In this document: piece by piece, positions 31,380 through 40,965 of the stretch | Layout of the letters: each line of letters opens with the position of its first letter | How positions within the stretch are numbered: position 1 is the stretch's first letter | Assembly (NCBI RefSeq): GCF_007050985.1 | Contig: NZ_VHSF01000003.1 | Location: 62,001 to 126,000 of the forward strand | Length of the DNA: 64,000 nucleotides | Reading direction: 5' to 3' | From: Christiangramia sabulilitoris | GTDB taxonomy: Bacteria; Bacteroidota; Bacteroidia; Flavobacteriales; Flavobacteriaceae | Notes under the pieces: generated by a model | Database searches by the model: none | The model's input: only the letters and a program-made list of their open reading frames with translations | Told to the model about the DNA's origin: nothing | Program-made: the position numbers and the translations under genes

Positions 31380-31946
31380 ATCCTTTGGTAATAATCTTTT
31401 GCTGAGATATTTTCTCAACAGGTGAAATAAATAACCAAATACAGCTCCAATGGCCATCCCGGTTAAAACATCTCCCGGATAGTGCACTCCCAGGTATATC
31501 CTGCTGTAAGAAACGACCACCGCCCAGAATAGAAGAAAAACTAAAAGTTTGGGATAATGCTTTCTGAAGAGTAAACTTAAAAATACCGCAACCCCGGTAG
31601 AGTTTGCTGCGTGGGCAGAAAAATAACCAAACCTCCCGCACCTCTCAGCTACATAGCGGGCATATTCCATAACGCCTTCCTGCCGGCAGGGCCTTGGTCT
31701 TTCATAACCGTGTTTAAAAAGATTTGCCAACTGGTCTGTAGCGGTGATCAATAAGGCGACAACGAGCATCGTAATAAGAGTTGGTTTCCAGCCGAATTTC
31801 CTGAATATAAGATAGAGTAAAAGAGCATATAAAGGAATAGCCATCCATTTATCGCTGATGGCAATCCATAACCAGTCCCAGTTTTCCGTACCCAGGTTAT
31901 TAAGAAATAAAAACAGCTCCCTGTCTAATTCGGCCAGTTTTTCCAT
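31365..31946 (-). CDS. PAP2-family membrane phosphatase
   Basis: The 193-residue protein has five to six hydrophobic helices and the three phosphatase motifs: KHGYERPRP (KX6RP), SAHAANS (the PSGH equivalent) and SRIYLGVHYPGD (SRX5HX3D). Such enzymes remove phosphate from phosphatidate, undecaprenyl diphosphate or phosphatidylglycerol phosphate in the outer leaflet. The substrate cannot be told from sequence. The start codon immediately follows the stop of a small conserved gene (31947), suggesting co-translation. Confidence 0.9.
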   Translation of the reverse strand: MEKLAELDRELFLFLNNLGTENWDWLWIAISDKWMAIPLYALLLYLIFRKFGWKPTLITMLVVALLITATDQLANLFKHGYERPRPCRQEGVMEYARYVAERCGRFGYFSAHAANSTGVAVFLSLLFRKHYPKLLVFLLFWAVVVSYSRIYLGVHYPGDVLTGMAIGAVFGYLFHLLRKYLSKRLLPKDLSEA

Positions 31947-32177
31947 TTAATCCTCCTCGTAACGATTTACCTCCCGGTCATAAAATTCGCTGGCCTGTAG
32001 AATAAGACCTTCAGTTTCGCTTGAAAGTTCTTTCTCATCTTCCTTATCAAAATCTTCCAGCCACTCTACTTCATCGTCTTTAAGATCAATGATAAATCTT
32101 GGGAATTCGGTATGAATTACATAAATAGATTCTGGATGATCTGTATTATCCCCTAATATAAATTTTGGAAGCTCCAT
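31947..32177 (-). CDS. small acidic protein of unknown function (76 aa)
   Basis: I do not recognise the family. The product starts MELPKFILGDNTDHPESIYVIHTEFPRFI and ends in a Glu/Asp-rich helix, with no membrane segment or signal. It lies 4 bases downstream of the MATE gene and abuts the PAP2 gene, so it is a real operon member rather than a shadow. The conserved-looking FPRFIIDLKDDEVEWLED core suggests a small soluble beta/alpha domain. Confidence 0.75.
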   Translation of the reverse strand: MELPKFILGDNTDHPESIYVIHTEFPRFIIDLKDDEVEWLEDFDKEDEKELSSETEGLILQASEFYDREVNRYEED

Positions 32178-32181
32178 ATAT

Positions 32182-33546
32182 TTAATTAATTAGTATTGAT
32201 TCTTTAGTTCTGATTAATTTCCGGCTAAGATAATTGAACCGGAAATATAATAATAATGCCGAGGAGGTCAACCCTGCCAGCAGGCCAAGCCAAATTCCCA
32301 TACTCCCCAATTTATCTGCCTGACCAAAATAATAACTTACCGGAAAACCAATGATCCAGTAAGAAATAAAACAGATCACGGTTGGGATCTTTACATCCTG
32401 CAGGCCACGCAATGCCCCCAGGATAACCACCTGAACACCGTCGCTTAACTGGAATAAAGCTGCGATAATAAGCAGTTGTGCCGCCAGTGAGATCACTTCT
32501 ATATTGTCTATATAAAAAACCGGAAGTATATCTTTTAACAGGATAAAAAGAATAGCAAAGACCGCCTCGATTAGAAATACCAGCAAAAATATGGAGTATC
32601 CAATCCTTCTTAGTTCCCGGTATTGTTTTAAACCCACCTGGTTTCCCACTCTTATTGTGGCGGTTACACCAAGGCCTACGGCGATCATAAATGTCATGGA
32701 AGCAAGGTTAAGTGCTATCTGGTTTGCGGCCTGTGGATTGGTACCGAGGTTACCGGCTAGAAATACGGTAGCGGTAAAGATGGCCACTTCAAATAACATT
32801 TGTAAGGCCGTTGGCAATCCAAGGGAAAGCAACCTTTTAAAGATGGCCCATTTAAGCATTTCCTTTTTGGACCACTTGAAATATTCAGCAAACTTGGTTT
32901 TCCTTCTCAGGATTTCCCACACGAACCAAAGCATAAAAAATCGTGAAATAAGGGTTCCCCAGGCGGCACCTTCCAGTTCGAGTCTAGGAAAAATCCAGAT
33001 CCCGTAAATAAGCAGGTAATTAAAAACAACATTTACCACGTTAGCCAGTAAAGTAGCATACATAGCATATCTGGTTTGGGAAAGCCCGTCGGCAAATTGT
33101 TTAAATGCCTGGAAGGCCATTAACGGCAGCATTGAAAGTGCAACGATGTTGAGATATGGAATAGCTAATTCCACTACTTCTGGCGGCTGATCCAAATAAT
33201 ACAGGATGGGTTTTGCCACCAGTAAAAGAATGAACAGCAGTAATCCATTGATCGTACTCAAAATAAGCCCGTGATGAAAGTAACTACGGCCGCCTTCGAG
33301 GTCATTCGCTCCATCGGCTTCTGCGATCAAAGGAGTTATGGCGAAGGAAAAACCAATTCCCATAGACATGGCGATAAATACAAGGGCATTTCCCAGGGAA
33401 ACCGCAGCCAGTGGAGCTGCACCCAGCCTTCCTATCATCAGGTTGTCAACCAGGCCAACCATTACGTGACCTAACTGCCCCAGCATCACCGGGTAGGCGA
33501 TGTTAAGATTTTTTCCGAATTCTCTGGTATAAGCCGAAAGTTGCAA
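32182..33546 (-). CDS. MATE-family multidrug/sodium antiporter
   Basis: The 454-residue protein has twelve predicted membrane helices and begins with the family pattern IAYPVMLGQLGHVMVGLVDNLMIG. MATE pumps export cationic drugs in exchange for Na+ or H+. No ATG precedes the first helix: the TTG at 33544-33546 is in frame and an upstream in-frame TAG excludes earlier starts, so TTG initiation is likely. It is the first of three genes (MATE, 76-aa protein, PAP2) that are almost contiguous. Confidence 0.9.
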   Translation of the reverse strand: MQLSAYTREFGKNLNIAYPVMLGQLGHVMVGLVDNLMIGRLGAAPLAAVSLGNALVFIAMSMGIGFSFAITPLIAEADGANDLEGGRSYFHHGLILSTINGLLLFILLLVAKPILYYLDQPPEVVELAIPYLNIVALSMLPLMAFQAFKQFADGLSQTRYAMYATLLANVVNVVFNYLLIYGIWIFPRLELEGAAWGTLISRFFMLWFVWEILRRKTKFAEYFKWSKKEMLKWAIFKRLLSLGLPTALQMLFEVAIFTATVFLAGNLGTNPQAANQIALNLASMTFMIAVGLGVTATIRVGNQVGLKQYRELRRIGYSIFLLVFLIEAVFAILFILLKDILPVFYIDNIEVISLAAQLLIIAALFQLSDGVQVVILGALRGLQDVKIPTVICFISYWIIGFPVSYYFGQADKLGSMGIWLGLLAGLTSSALLLYFRFNYLSRKLIRTKESILIN

Positions 33547-33630
33547 AAACTATTTTTTTAAGTCTGCAAAGGTAGCCTCTTTAGATTTCTTTGAAAGGGA
33601 TAAAATCTAAATTCTTCAGGTGAAGACTGC

Positions 33631-35052
33631 TTAATCGGCAAGTTCAGTATTGGTTTTACTAATATTATCCAGCCCGTATTTGTCCACAAGATACATAAGC
33701 GAGGTCATGGTAGCGGCTCCAAGCTCCAACTCCCTTTTATTCACTTTATCAAAAGTATCATTCGCCGCATGATGGTAATCAAAGTATCTCTGTGAATCAG
33801 GTCTCAACCCGGCCAGCACCATATCCCCTCCTTTTAATGGATTGATGTCTGCACCGCCACCACCTTTTTCAAAATAATGAATAAGGTATGGTTTAAATAA
33901 ATTTTTCCAGGACAATATTTTCTTGAATTGAGCATCTGTGGCCGTAATTCCAAAACCTCTGGGGGTGAAACCTCCTGCATCACTTTCCAAGGCAAACACA
34001 TGGTTTTCAGAATTAGACCTGGCAACCTCAGCATACTTGTTACCGCCTCTCAAACCGTTTTCTTCATTTATAAAAAGTACTACTCTAATGGTCCTTTTTG
34101 GCTGATAACCTATTTCTTTTATAAGTCTTAAAACCTCCAGTGATTGAACCACTCCCGCACCATCATCATGCGAACCATCTCCCAAATCCCATGAATCCAG
34201 GTGACCACCAACCACCATGATCTCCCCGGGATATTCAGAACCAGTTATTTCTCCAATTACATTATAAGACTCAACATCTTCATGTTGTTCACAATTCATT
34301 TTATAATAAAGCTCAAGATCGTTCTGTATCTTTAAAATTGAACTCAGGTATTCAGCATCATTTGTAGAAACCGCGGCTGCAGGTATTCTTTTGTCTTCTG
34401 GGAGATCACCGTAACTCATGGAACCGGTATGTGGAAAATCATCCAGTCTTAAATTCATTGATCGCACTATCACTCCAACTGCGCCATAATTTGCCGCTTC
34501 CCGGGCACCGGAATATCTTTGATCTACGCATCCTCCATAGGCTTCAAAGGTTTGAATAAGATCTGCCTGCATGGGCCGGTTAAAAAAAACGATCTTACCT
34601 TCTATATTTTCGCGTCCATATTCTTTGAGCTGTTCGATCCCTTCAACCTCCAGAACCCCGGCTTTAATTCCGCCTGCCGGAGTAGCAATAGAACCACCCA
34701 GGGCTGTAATATTTATATTCCTGGTTTCTCCCGGTCCTGTTTGTACATAAGCAAATTCTCTTTCTCCCCTGGTCCATTTAGGAACCATTACCGGCTGCAA
34801 CCATACCTTATCAAGGCCTAGTTTCTCCAGCTCTGCTTTAGTATATTTAACCGCCTGCTCTGCACCATAAGAACCAGATAAGCGACTACCAATATCATTG
34901 GATAAATGATCCAGCCATTCATAGCTTTTACCATTTAATAGTGACATATCATAGATCTTCCTGATGTTAAGGGAATCGTCTGAAGAAGAGGTTTGTGCAG
35001 AAGCCATTATCCCTATACAAAAGAAGGTGACAGCTATATAAATTGATCTCAT
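33631..35052 (-). CDS. M28-family zinc metallopeptidase, carboxypeptidase Q-like, secreted
   Basis: A signal peptide (IAVTFFCIGIMASAQ) precedes a 473-residue protein with a PA-domain insert and the M28 metal-binding blocks: GGHLDSWDLG near 282, DGSHDDGAG near 290 and NEENGLRGG near 329, which includes the catalytic glutamate. HYHHAANDTFD-like residues near the end (FDYHHAANDT) supply the last ligand. It should cleave dipeptides or release N-terminal residues in the periplasm or outside the cell. No operon partner is obvious; 84 bases separate it from the MATE gene. Confidence 0.9.
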   Translation of the reverse strand: MRSIYIAVTFFCIGIMASAQTSSSDDSLNIRKIYDMSLLNGKSYEWLDHLSNDIGSRLSGSYGAEQAVKYTKAELEKLGLDKVWLQPVMVPKWTRGEREFAYVQTGPGETRNINITALGGSIATPAGGIKAGVLEVEGIEQLKEYGRENIEGKIVFFNRPMQADLIQTFEAYGGCVDQRYSGAREAANYGAVGVIVRSMNLRLDDFPHTGSMSYGDLPEDKRIPAAAVSTNDAEYLSSILKIQNDLELYYKMNCEQHEDVESYNVIGEITGSEYPGEIMVVGGHLDSWDLGDGSHDDGAGVVQSLEVLRLIKEIGYQPKRTIRVVLFINEENGLRGGNKYAEVARSNSENHVFALESDAGGFTPRGFGITATDAQFKKILSWKNLFKPYLIHYFEKGGGGADINPLKGGDMVLAGLRPDSQRYFDYHHAANDTFDKVNKRELELGAATMTSLMYLVDKYGLDNISKTNTELAD

Positions 35053-35110
35053 TAAAATTTCTTTTGGCGCTAAATAACAGCTATTTTTTTATTTATACGA
35101 ATTGATCGTT

Positions 35111-35995
35111 TTAATTCTCCTCTTTTGTGAGTTGTTCACGATAATCGGCAATATTTTTTTTGATTTCCGGAGCCAGTTCAGGCTCCTGTATATCCTGATA
35201 TCTGGTTAATTGATCGTGCAGTATTTTTGCTACGAGATACCGGGCCGTTGATTTATCATCTGCGGGAATGATATACCATGGAGCCTTTTCTGTAGAAGTT
35301 TTGTTGATAGCCTCCTGGTAGCATTCCTGATATTTATTCCAGAGTTTACGTTCCTCAAGATCTCTCGGGGAGAATTTCCAGTTCTTATTCGGTTTATCCA
35401 GCCTCCTGAGAAGACGCTGACGCTGTTCCTCTTTGGAAAGATGCAGGAAAAATTTAAATATTATCATTCCGTTATCGGCGATATGATCTTCAAACTGGCG
35501 TATATTTTCAAACCGCTGCTCCCAGAAATTGCTATTAATGTCTTCTTTCTTTTTAATTCCCGGCAGGTTTTCATTGAGAATATATTCCGGATGCACCCTG
35601 GTAACCAGGACATTTTCATAATGGGTTCGGTTAAAAACACCAAATTTCCCTCTTTCGGGAAGAGCTATATAGTGTCTCCAGAGAAAATCATGTTTTAATT
35701 CCTTTTCAGATGGAACCTTAAAACTATGCACAACTACTCCCCTACTATTAAAATCCTTAAATACTTCCCTGATAAGGCTGTCCTTTCCGGCCGTGTCCAT
35801 ACCCTGCAGGCAGATCAATACTGAACATTTACCATAAGCATAAAGGGTGTCCTGCCAATCACCAAGATCCTTACGAATCTTTTTGAGCTCTTTCTTAACT
35901 TTATCCTCGGGAACACCCAAGTCGATCCTGGTCTTTACTTTGGTAAGTTCAATCTTTGAAGTAACTCTAAATCCGGAGGTATCTATTTGCTTCAT
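35111..35995 (-). CDS. PPK2-family polyphosphate:nucleotide phosphotransferase
   Basis: The 294-residue protein has Walker A GMDTAGKDS (65-73) and the lid module blocks RGVVVHSFKVP and HDFLWRHYIALPERGKFGVFNRTHYENVL typical of one-domain PPK2 enzymes. They use polyphosphate to phosphorylate ADP/GDP or AMP. A central RRLDKPNKNWKFSPRDLEER segment is shared with the class that can act on both mono- and diphosphates, but the preference is not certain. The gene is divergent from the GNAT-like gene at 36074. Confidence 0.92.
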   Translation of the reverse strand: MKQIDTSGFRVTSKIELTKVKTRIDLGVPEDKVKKELKKIRKDLGDWQDTLYAYGKCSVLICLQGMDTAGKDSLIREVFKDFNSRGVVVHSFKVPSEKELKHDFLWRHYIALPERGKFGVFNRTHYENVLVTRVHPEYILNENLPGIKKKEDINSNFWEQRFENIRQFEDHIADNGMIIFKFFLHLSKEEQRQRLLRRLDKPNKNWKFSPRDLEERKLWNKYQECYQEAINKTSTEKAPWYIIPADDKSTARYLVAKILHDQLTRYQDIQEPELAPEIKKNIADYREQLTKEEN

Positions 35996-36026
35996 ATTAA
36001 GTGTTTGTATAGTTAAATATACAATC

Positions 36027-36055
36027 TTTGTAAGAGTTAATTTTTTTTATATTCG
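36027..36055 (+). promoter_or_regulatory. probable promoter of the GNAT-like gene
   Basis: TTTG at 36027-36030, 17 bases and TATATTCG at 36048-36055 match the consensus with one base difference in the -7 box. The box ends 18 bases before the TTG start. Confidence 0.4.
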
Positions 36056-36073
36056 CAACAAAATACAATCAGC

Positions 36074-36679
36074 TTGGAGACAATAGAAAGAAAAGATATC
36101 ATTGATAAGGTTACCATTCTGCTTAAGGAGATTCCATCTTCCATGGATGTCGTAAAAAAAGGAGGTAATCGTGATGCCAGATTTAAATACCTGGCGACTC
36201 ATATGGTTGATAAGGCTATTGCTAAAGATGCCCTTATAGTTTCTGAAAATGGACAGGGAATTGCGATCCTTTTTAAGACCAGCAAAAAAGATGATAATCT
36301 TTGGAAAGATCTATGGACCGAGCTAAAACTTGTGTTTAATGTCACCGGAGTTAAAAATGCTTTAAATATCTTAAAAACTCAGAAGTATATAAAAAATCAG
36401 CGGCCACAGGAAGGTGAATACCTCTACTGCTGGTTTTGGGGAATACTCAAGGAATATCGCGGGGCAGACACTCAGGTAGGAAAGGAAATGAAAGATGTAT
36501 TCTTTAGAACGGCTCATGATACCGGCTTACCCTTATATGCAGAAACCCGCGGAAGAACGAATGCGGTCGTTTATCAACGGGTAGGTTTTGAACTTTTTCA
36601 TGAATGGGACCATCCCAGTGGAGATACTATGTACTTTCTGAAATACGACCCTAAAAATCCGAGAAATTACAGGCCTTAA
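36074..36679 (+). CDS. GNAT-like acetyltransferase of unknown substrate (TTG start)
   Basis: The 201-residue protein shows a GNAT-style layout. A strand runs LYCWFWGILKEYRGADTQVGKEMKDVFF, with a V-x-G-x-x-M stretch in place of the canonical Q/RxxGxG/A acyl-CoA loop. It is followed by LPLYAETRGRTNAVVYQRVGFELFHEWD, which is the usual GNAT C-terminal pattern. No ATG exists near the N-terminus, so TTG at 36074 is used. The last 4 bases overlap the convergent response-regulator gene. The substrate is not predictable. Confidence 0.7.
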   Translation: METIERKDIIDKVTILLKEIPSSMDVVKKGGNRDARFKYLATHMVDKAIAKDALIVSENGQGIAILFKTSKKDDNLWKDLWTELKLVFNVTGVKNALNILKTQKYIKNQRPQEGEYLYCWFWGILKEYRGADTQVGKEMKDVFFRTAHDTGLPLYAETRGRTNAVVYQRVGFELFHEWDHPSGDTMYFLKYDPKNPRNYRP

Positions 36680-37842
36680 AACCTGCTGCCAAAAAGTTTT
36701 ACATCATCCTCGGTGATCTCTTTACCACCCAGAATGAATAAGCGTTCTACCACATTACGCAGTTCCCTTACATTACCTCGCCATTCGCTGTTTTTGAGAA
36801 CCTCAATTGCCTCGGGAGTAAATTCTTTTTTATGAGTACCCTGTTCTTTAGCGACTTTCTCACTAAAATAATCTACCAGTAACGGGATATCATCCTTGCG
36901 ATCTTTTAGAGCCGGTACTTCTATCAGAATCACAGCTAAGCGGTGATAAAGATCCTCTCTGAAATTATTTTCTTCGATCTCTTTTTTGAGATCTTTATTG
37001 GTGGCGGCCACAACGCGAACGTCAACTTTGATATCCTTGTCACTACCTACCCTGGAAATTTTATTTTCCTGTAAAGCTCTCAAAACCTTAGCCTGAGCAG
37101 AGAGACTCATATCCCCGATCTCATCCAGAAAGATAGTTCCTTTATTAGCCGCTTCAAATTTACCCGCTCTGTCTTTATTGGCAGAAGTAAATGCTCCTTT
37201 AACATGCCCAAACAATTCACTTTCTATAAGTTCTGAAGGAATGGCAGCACAATTCACCTCGATCATAGGACCTTTGGAACGATCACTTTTCTGATGCAAC
37301 CAGTGCGCCACCAGCTCTTTTCCGGTTCCATTGGGACCGGTAATAAGAACCCGTGCATCTGTATGCGCCACCTTTTCTATCATATCCTTGATATTATGGA
37401 TAGCTTCAGACTCACCAACCATTTGGTAATTCTTACTTACCTTCTTTTTAAGCCTGGTATTTTCCACCACCAGCTCCTTACGATCCAGTGCGTTTCTTAC
37501 AGTATTAAGCAGCCTGTTCAGGTCTGGTGGTTTCGAGATATAGTCAAAAGCACCGAGTTTCATGGTATTCACCGCTGTATCCAGATCGCCATGCCCCGAG
37601 ATCATAACAACCGGAATTTCGGGCTTGATCTTTTTAACCGCTTCCAGAACTTCCACCCCGTCCATCTTCGGCATTTTAATATCACACAAGATCAGGTCAA
37701 AATCTTCATTCTTAACCAGTTCCATTCCGGCCAGACCGTCTTCTGCTTCGGCAACTTCATAGTCCTTACTCTCTTCGCTTAATATTTTATTCAGCACTCT
37801 TCTTATAGATGCTTCGTCTTCTATCAGTAATATTTTTGCCAT
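36676..37842 (-). CDS. NtrC-type response regulator with sigma-54 AAA+ domain, no DNA-binding domain
   Basis: The 388-residue protein has a receiver domain (phospho-acceptor D54 in [14 protein letters not shown]104) and an AAA+ domain with Walker A GPNGTGKE (169-176) and Walker [11 protein letters not shown] (235-244). Two features stand out. The sigma-54 contact loop, canonically GAFTGA, reads GAFTSA (216-221). The protein ends at GSRF shortly after the AAA+ lid, so the C-terminal Fis-type helix-turn-helix is missing. It could act from solution on sigma-54 promoters. No sensor kinase is adjacent. It is directly followed by the DUF6268 gene. Confidence 0.9.
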   Translation of the reverse strand: MAKILLIEDEASIRRVLNKILSEESKDYEVAEAEDGLAGMELVKNEDFDLILCDIKMPKMDGVEVLEAVKKIKPEIPVVMISGHGDLDTAVNTMKLGAFDYISKPPDLNRLLNTVRNALDRKELVVENTRLKKKVSKNYQMVGESEAIHNIKDMIEKVAHTDARVLITGPNGTGKELVAHWLHQKSDRSKGPMIEVNCAAIPSELIESELFGHVKGAFTSANKDRAGKFEAANKGTIFLDEIGDMSLSAQAKVLRALQENKISRVGSDKDIKVDVRVVAATNKDLKKEIEENNFREDLYHRLAVILIEVPALKDRKDDIPLLVDYFSEKVAKEQGTHKKEFTPEAIEVLKNSEWRGNVRELRNVVERLFILGGKEITEDDVKLFGSRF

Positions 37843-38745
37843 TTAGAAAATTGTAAATTTTATTCCGCTTCTACCATAAAAGGTATTAGTCTCATTTATT
37901 TGTAAAACATCATCCATATTACCATCACGTAATCGGATATCATTTCTTATGGTGTGCCCTCCATAAATATAGAACTTGAGATGATCTGTAAGGCTATATT
38001 CATAACCTATACCACTGAGCACAATGGTCATTGAAATATTCTCGGCAATGTTATCATTACCTGCATTTGATGGGGTTGCATCAAAATTCTCTTGAATATT
38101 GGCGAAAAATCCATCCAGCGTTACAAAAGCCTGGATCTCATGTTTTGAGTTAAAATAATACTTTAAATTGGATTTAGGTGTCCCCAGTGCGAAAGACCAT
38201 TTTTCATCCCAGCGCTTATAATAATTCACTATTGGCAGGGGAAACGGGAAACCGGCCGTAGTAGAATAGCGCAAACCGAGAATCCACCTAGTTGCATCAT
38301 CGGTTAAAAGGTCTTCCCTGGTTTTGACGAATACGACCGTACCCGTATAAATAAGATCATCACTTATTACATCACCAGTAGAAAAATTAGATGCTATCTT
38401 TACTCCCGTTTCTGCACCGAACCGCCAGTGCTCCCCGATCTTAAAAGTATAACCCAGCGTAGCAGTAAATGATTGAAACCTATCCAGCTCACTGGTATCG
38501 AAGGCTTCAGGATCTTCATATTTAAAATTCACATTTCTGTATTCAAGACTGGGCACCAGGTAAGTTCCCTCTTTCTTCAGCTTTATAGGAAATGCCCCAA
38601 TAGCCCGGGCACGCCTGAAGGAATTATCTGAATTTTTCTGAGGGAAATAGGTATACTCAAATCTAAACAGATCGGTCTGCTGGGCGGTCATACCCAGGCA
38701 ACCAAAAATCACCAGGCTTATAAAAATTATTTTATGCTTCATCAT
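37843..38745 (-). CDS. DUF6268-like outer-membrane beta-barrel protein
   Basis: Starting at the ATG pair at 38743-38745, the 300-residue product has a signal peptide (IIFISLVIFGCLGMTAQ). Alternating hydrophobic/aromatic strands and many Tyr/Phe residues follow, typical of an outer-membrane barrel; it ends in a Phe (KFTIF), the usual barrel-insertion signal. A longer frame from 38799 would run inside the mscS gene and is unlikely; the chosen start overlaps mscS by 14 bases. No substrate or ligand can be inferred. Confidence 0.72.
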   Translation of the reverse strand: MMKHKIIFISLVIFGCLGMTAQQTDLFRFEYTYFPQKNSDNSFRRARAIGAFPIKLKKEGTYLVPSLEYRNVNFKYEDPEAFDTSELDRFQSFTATLGYTFKIGEHWRFGAETGVKIASNFSTGDVISDDLIYTGTVVFVKTREDLLTDDATRWILGLRYSTTAGFPFPLPIVNYYKRWDEKWSFALGTPKSNLKYYFNSKHEIQAFVTLDGFFANIQENFDATPSNAGNDNIAENISMTIVLSGIGYEYSLTDHLKFYIYGGHTIRNDIRLRDGNMDDVLQINETNTFYGRSGIKFTIF

Positions 38746-39667
38746 CACTCTGCAGTTCATCTGTATCCTGAATTCCCCGGGGATAGAACATATGTACATC
38801 TCTTTGCGGGAAAGGAATGGTAATATTGTTCAACCTGAACTTGTTATTAACCTTGAACCTTAGTTCACTCTTTACTTTTGGATCCACAAAGCTATCTGAA
38901 ACATAAAAATGTAAACCAAAAAGCAGAGCAGAATCTCCAAAATCTTCAAAAAGAACGAAAGGTTCCGGTTTTTTTAAAATCCCTTTTTGTTCCCGGGCAC
39001 ATTCCAGCAATACTTCTCTCACCTTTTCCACATCACTACCATAAGATACTCCAACCTTAACTGCTTCCCGGGTAGTTTTATGGTTCTGGGTGTAATTAAA
39101 AACGGTATCACTAATGAATTTATGATTTGGAATGATCATTACTTTGTCATCCCTGGTCAATGCCCTGGTAGTCCTGAGTTTTATTTCGAATACCCTGGCA
39201 ACCCTTCCATCCATTTCGATCACATCTCCCACTAAAAGAGATTTATCCAGAATTATAAAGATACCTCCAATCACATCCTGAAATAATTCCTGTAAGGCGA
39301 GACCCAGACCAACAAACAACGCTGCCGAGGCTGTAAGAAGAATGGTTACATCTATCCCGGTAGAGCTAAGGGTAATCAGGATCACCACAACATACACAAA
39401 GTACTTGATGAATTTAAAGACAGAAATGAATTTCATTTTGTCCTCCTCCATCAGCTTAGAAGTAATAAATGATCTAACGATCCTTAAGACCACACTGGTT
39501 ACTAAAAATGCCAGGATAATAAGAACCATCAGTCCTACCGTGATCTCTATTTCCTCTCCACCTATTGAATAGCTAAAACCGGCATTCCAGATCTCCTTTA
39601 TAAGGCCCCAGATATCCTGCTCGATCACTTCAGTAACTTTCTCTTTAGTGGTTTGATCGTCCTGCAT
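38732..39667 (-). CDS. mechanosensitive ion channel of the MscS family
   Basis: The 311-residue protein has N-terminal membrane helices (about 41-63, 86-106, 110-130). The pore helix is glycine/alanine-rich (ASAALFVGLGLALQELFQDVIGGIFIIL), and the MscS beta-domain follows (VGDVIEMDGRVARVFEIKLRTTRALTRDDKVMIIPN). These channels open on membrane tension and release solutes in hypo-osmotic shock. The C-terminus is slightly extended and acidic. It is 2 bases downstream of the ABC-2 permease gene and overlaps the DUF6268 gene, so it belongs to the same transcript. Confidence 0.92.
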   Translation of the reverse strand: MQDDQTTKEKVTEVIEQDIWGLIKEIWNAGFSYSIGGEEIEITVGLMVLIILAFLVTSVVLRIVRSFITSKLMEEDKMKFISVFKFIKYFVYVVVILITLSSTGIDVTILLTASAALFVGLGLALQELFQDVIGGIFIILDKSLLVGDVIEMDGRVARVFEIKLRTTRALTRDDKVMIIPNHKFISDTVFNYTQNHKTTREAVKVGVSYGSDVEKVREVLLECAREQKGILKKPEPFVLFEDFGDSALLFGLHFYVSDSFVDPKVKSELRFKVNNKFRLNNITIPFPQRDVHMFYPRGIQDTDELQSDDEA

Positions 39668-39669
39668 AC

Positions 39670-40965
39670 CTAATATTTAAGCCATTTGTACAATTCCTTG
39701 TACGTAGGTTTTTTACCATACATTAAAATCCCTACTCTGTATATTTTAGCCGATATCCAAAGAACGGCAAAATTTGTCGCCAGTAGAAGTGTAAGTGAAA
39801 TGGCAATTTCCCACCATGGTACTCCAAAAGGAATACGCATTAACATTACTATAGGCGAAGTAAGGGGGATCATTGAAAATATTGTAGAAACTGTCCCGTG
39901 TGGGTTTTCAACTACAGAAAAGAATCCAACGTATATACCTAATATTAAAGGCAGGATAATAGGAAACATGAATTGTTGGGTATCTGTCTCACTATCTACA
40001 GCTGCTCCTATTGCGGCATAAATCGCACTGTAAAGAAAATATCCTCCTAAAAAGTATACCACAAAGAAACTTATCAAAGTGGCATAAGGTAATTTAAGTA
40101 TGTCTATAACAAGTTGATTGATCTCAGGCTGGGAAGCACCGTTTATGGCTGCTGTTGCCGGGGTCTGGGCGTTGGATGGGTCAATCCCTAAAAATGAAGA
40201 CACTCCAAATAATAGGATACTCCCCAGAATGATCCAGACACTAAATTGGGTAATCCCGGCAAGAGAGGTTCCTAAAACTTTCCCCAGTAACAACTGAAAA
40301 GGTTTGACCGAGGACACAATGATCTCGATGATACGATTAGTTTTTTCCTCAATAACACTGCGCATCACCATGTTTCCATAGATAATTATGAACATCATTA
40401 GCAAGTAACCCGCAGCACCTCCAAAGAACATTTTAATATAATTAGACATTTTAGAACTCTGTTCGCCGGCGAAGTTCTGGATCTCCACACTCACATTTCT
40501 GCGTGCCTTGTCTATTTCTGATACATCTATGCCTTTGGCTATAAGCTGTTCACGGGTTAATTTATCTGAAATGGTTTTTTCAATATTCTCTATTGTTCCA
40601 AAACCGGGGGTATCCTTACCAAAGAATTCAACCGCGGGTTTCCCAAAATCCTTATCGACCTCAGAAATATGGATTAAGCCAAAATATTCATTTTCCAGCA
40701 CTTCCTGCCGGGCAGACACCAGTGATTTATCTGAATAGTTGAGATATTGTACCTGTGCACCGTCCTTGAATTCTTCAGCGAAAAGTCCGCTTTCATCATG
40801 TATACCAATGATCTTTTGTTCTGTGCTGTTCAGCATGCTCAAATAGGCAATAAGCATGATCATACCCACAAAAATGAGCGGGCTTAAAAAGGTCATGACG
40901 ATAAAGGTCCTGTTCCTGACCCTGGCCATATATTCCCGGTTGATGATTAGCCTGAGGTTACGCAT
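39670..40965 (-). CDS. ABC-2 type transporter permease (NatB-like)
   Basis: The 431-residue protein has one membrane helix near the N-terminus (VMTFLSPLIFVGMIMLIAYL). A large extracytoplasmic domain of about 150 residues follows, then five or six helices with the conserved EEKTNRIIEIIVSSVKPFQLLLGKVLG block between them. This is the topology of NatB/YhaP-type exporters. It pairs with the ATPase encoded directly upstream, whose gene it overlaps by 8 bases. Substrate unknown; Na+ or drug export is the usual suggestion. Confidence 0.9.
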   Translation of the reverse strand: MRNLRLIINREYMARVRNRTFIVMTFLSPLIFVGMIMLIAYLSMLNSTEQKIIGIHDESGLFAEEFKDGAQVQYLNYSDKSLVSARQEVLENEYFGLIHISEVDKDFGKPAVEFFGKDTPGFGTIENIEKTISDKLTREQLIAKGIDVSEIDKARRNVSVEIQNFAGEQSSKMSNYIKMFFGGAAGYLLMMFIIIYGNMVMRSVIEEKTNRIIEIIVSSVKPFQLLLGKVLGTSLAGITQFSVWIILGSILLFGVSSFLGIDPSNAQTPATAAINGASQPEINQLVIDILKLPYATLISFFVVYFLGGYFLYSAIYAAIGAAVDSETDTQQFMFPIILPLILGIYVGFFSVVENPHGTVSTIFSMIPLTSPIVMLMRIPFGVPWWEIAISLTLLLATNFAVLWISAKIYRVGILMYGKKPTYKELYKWLKY

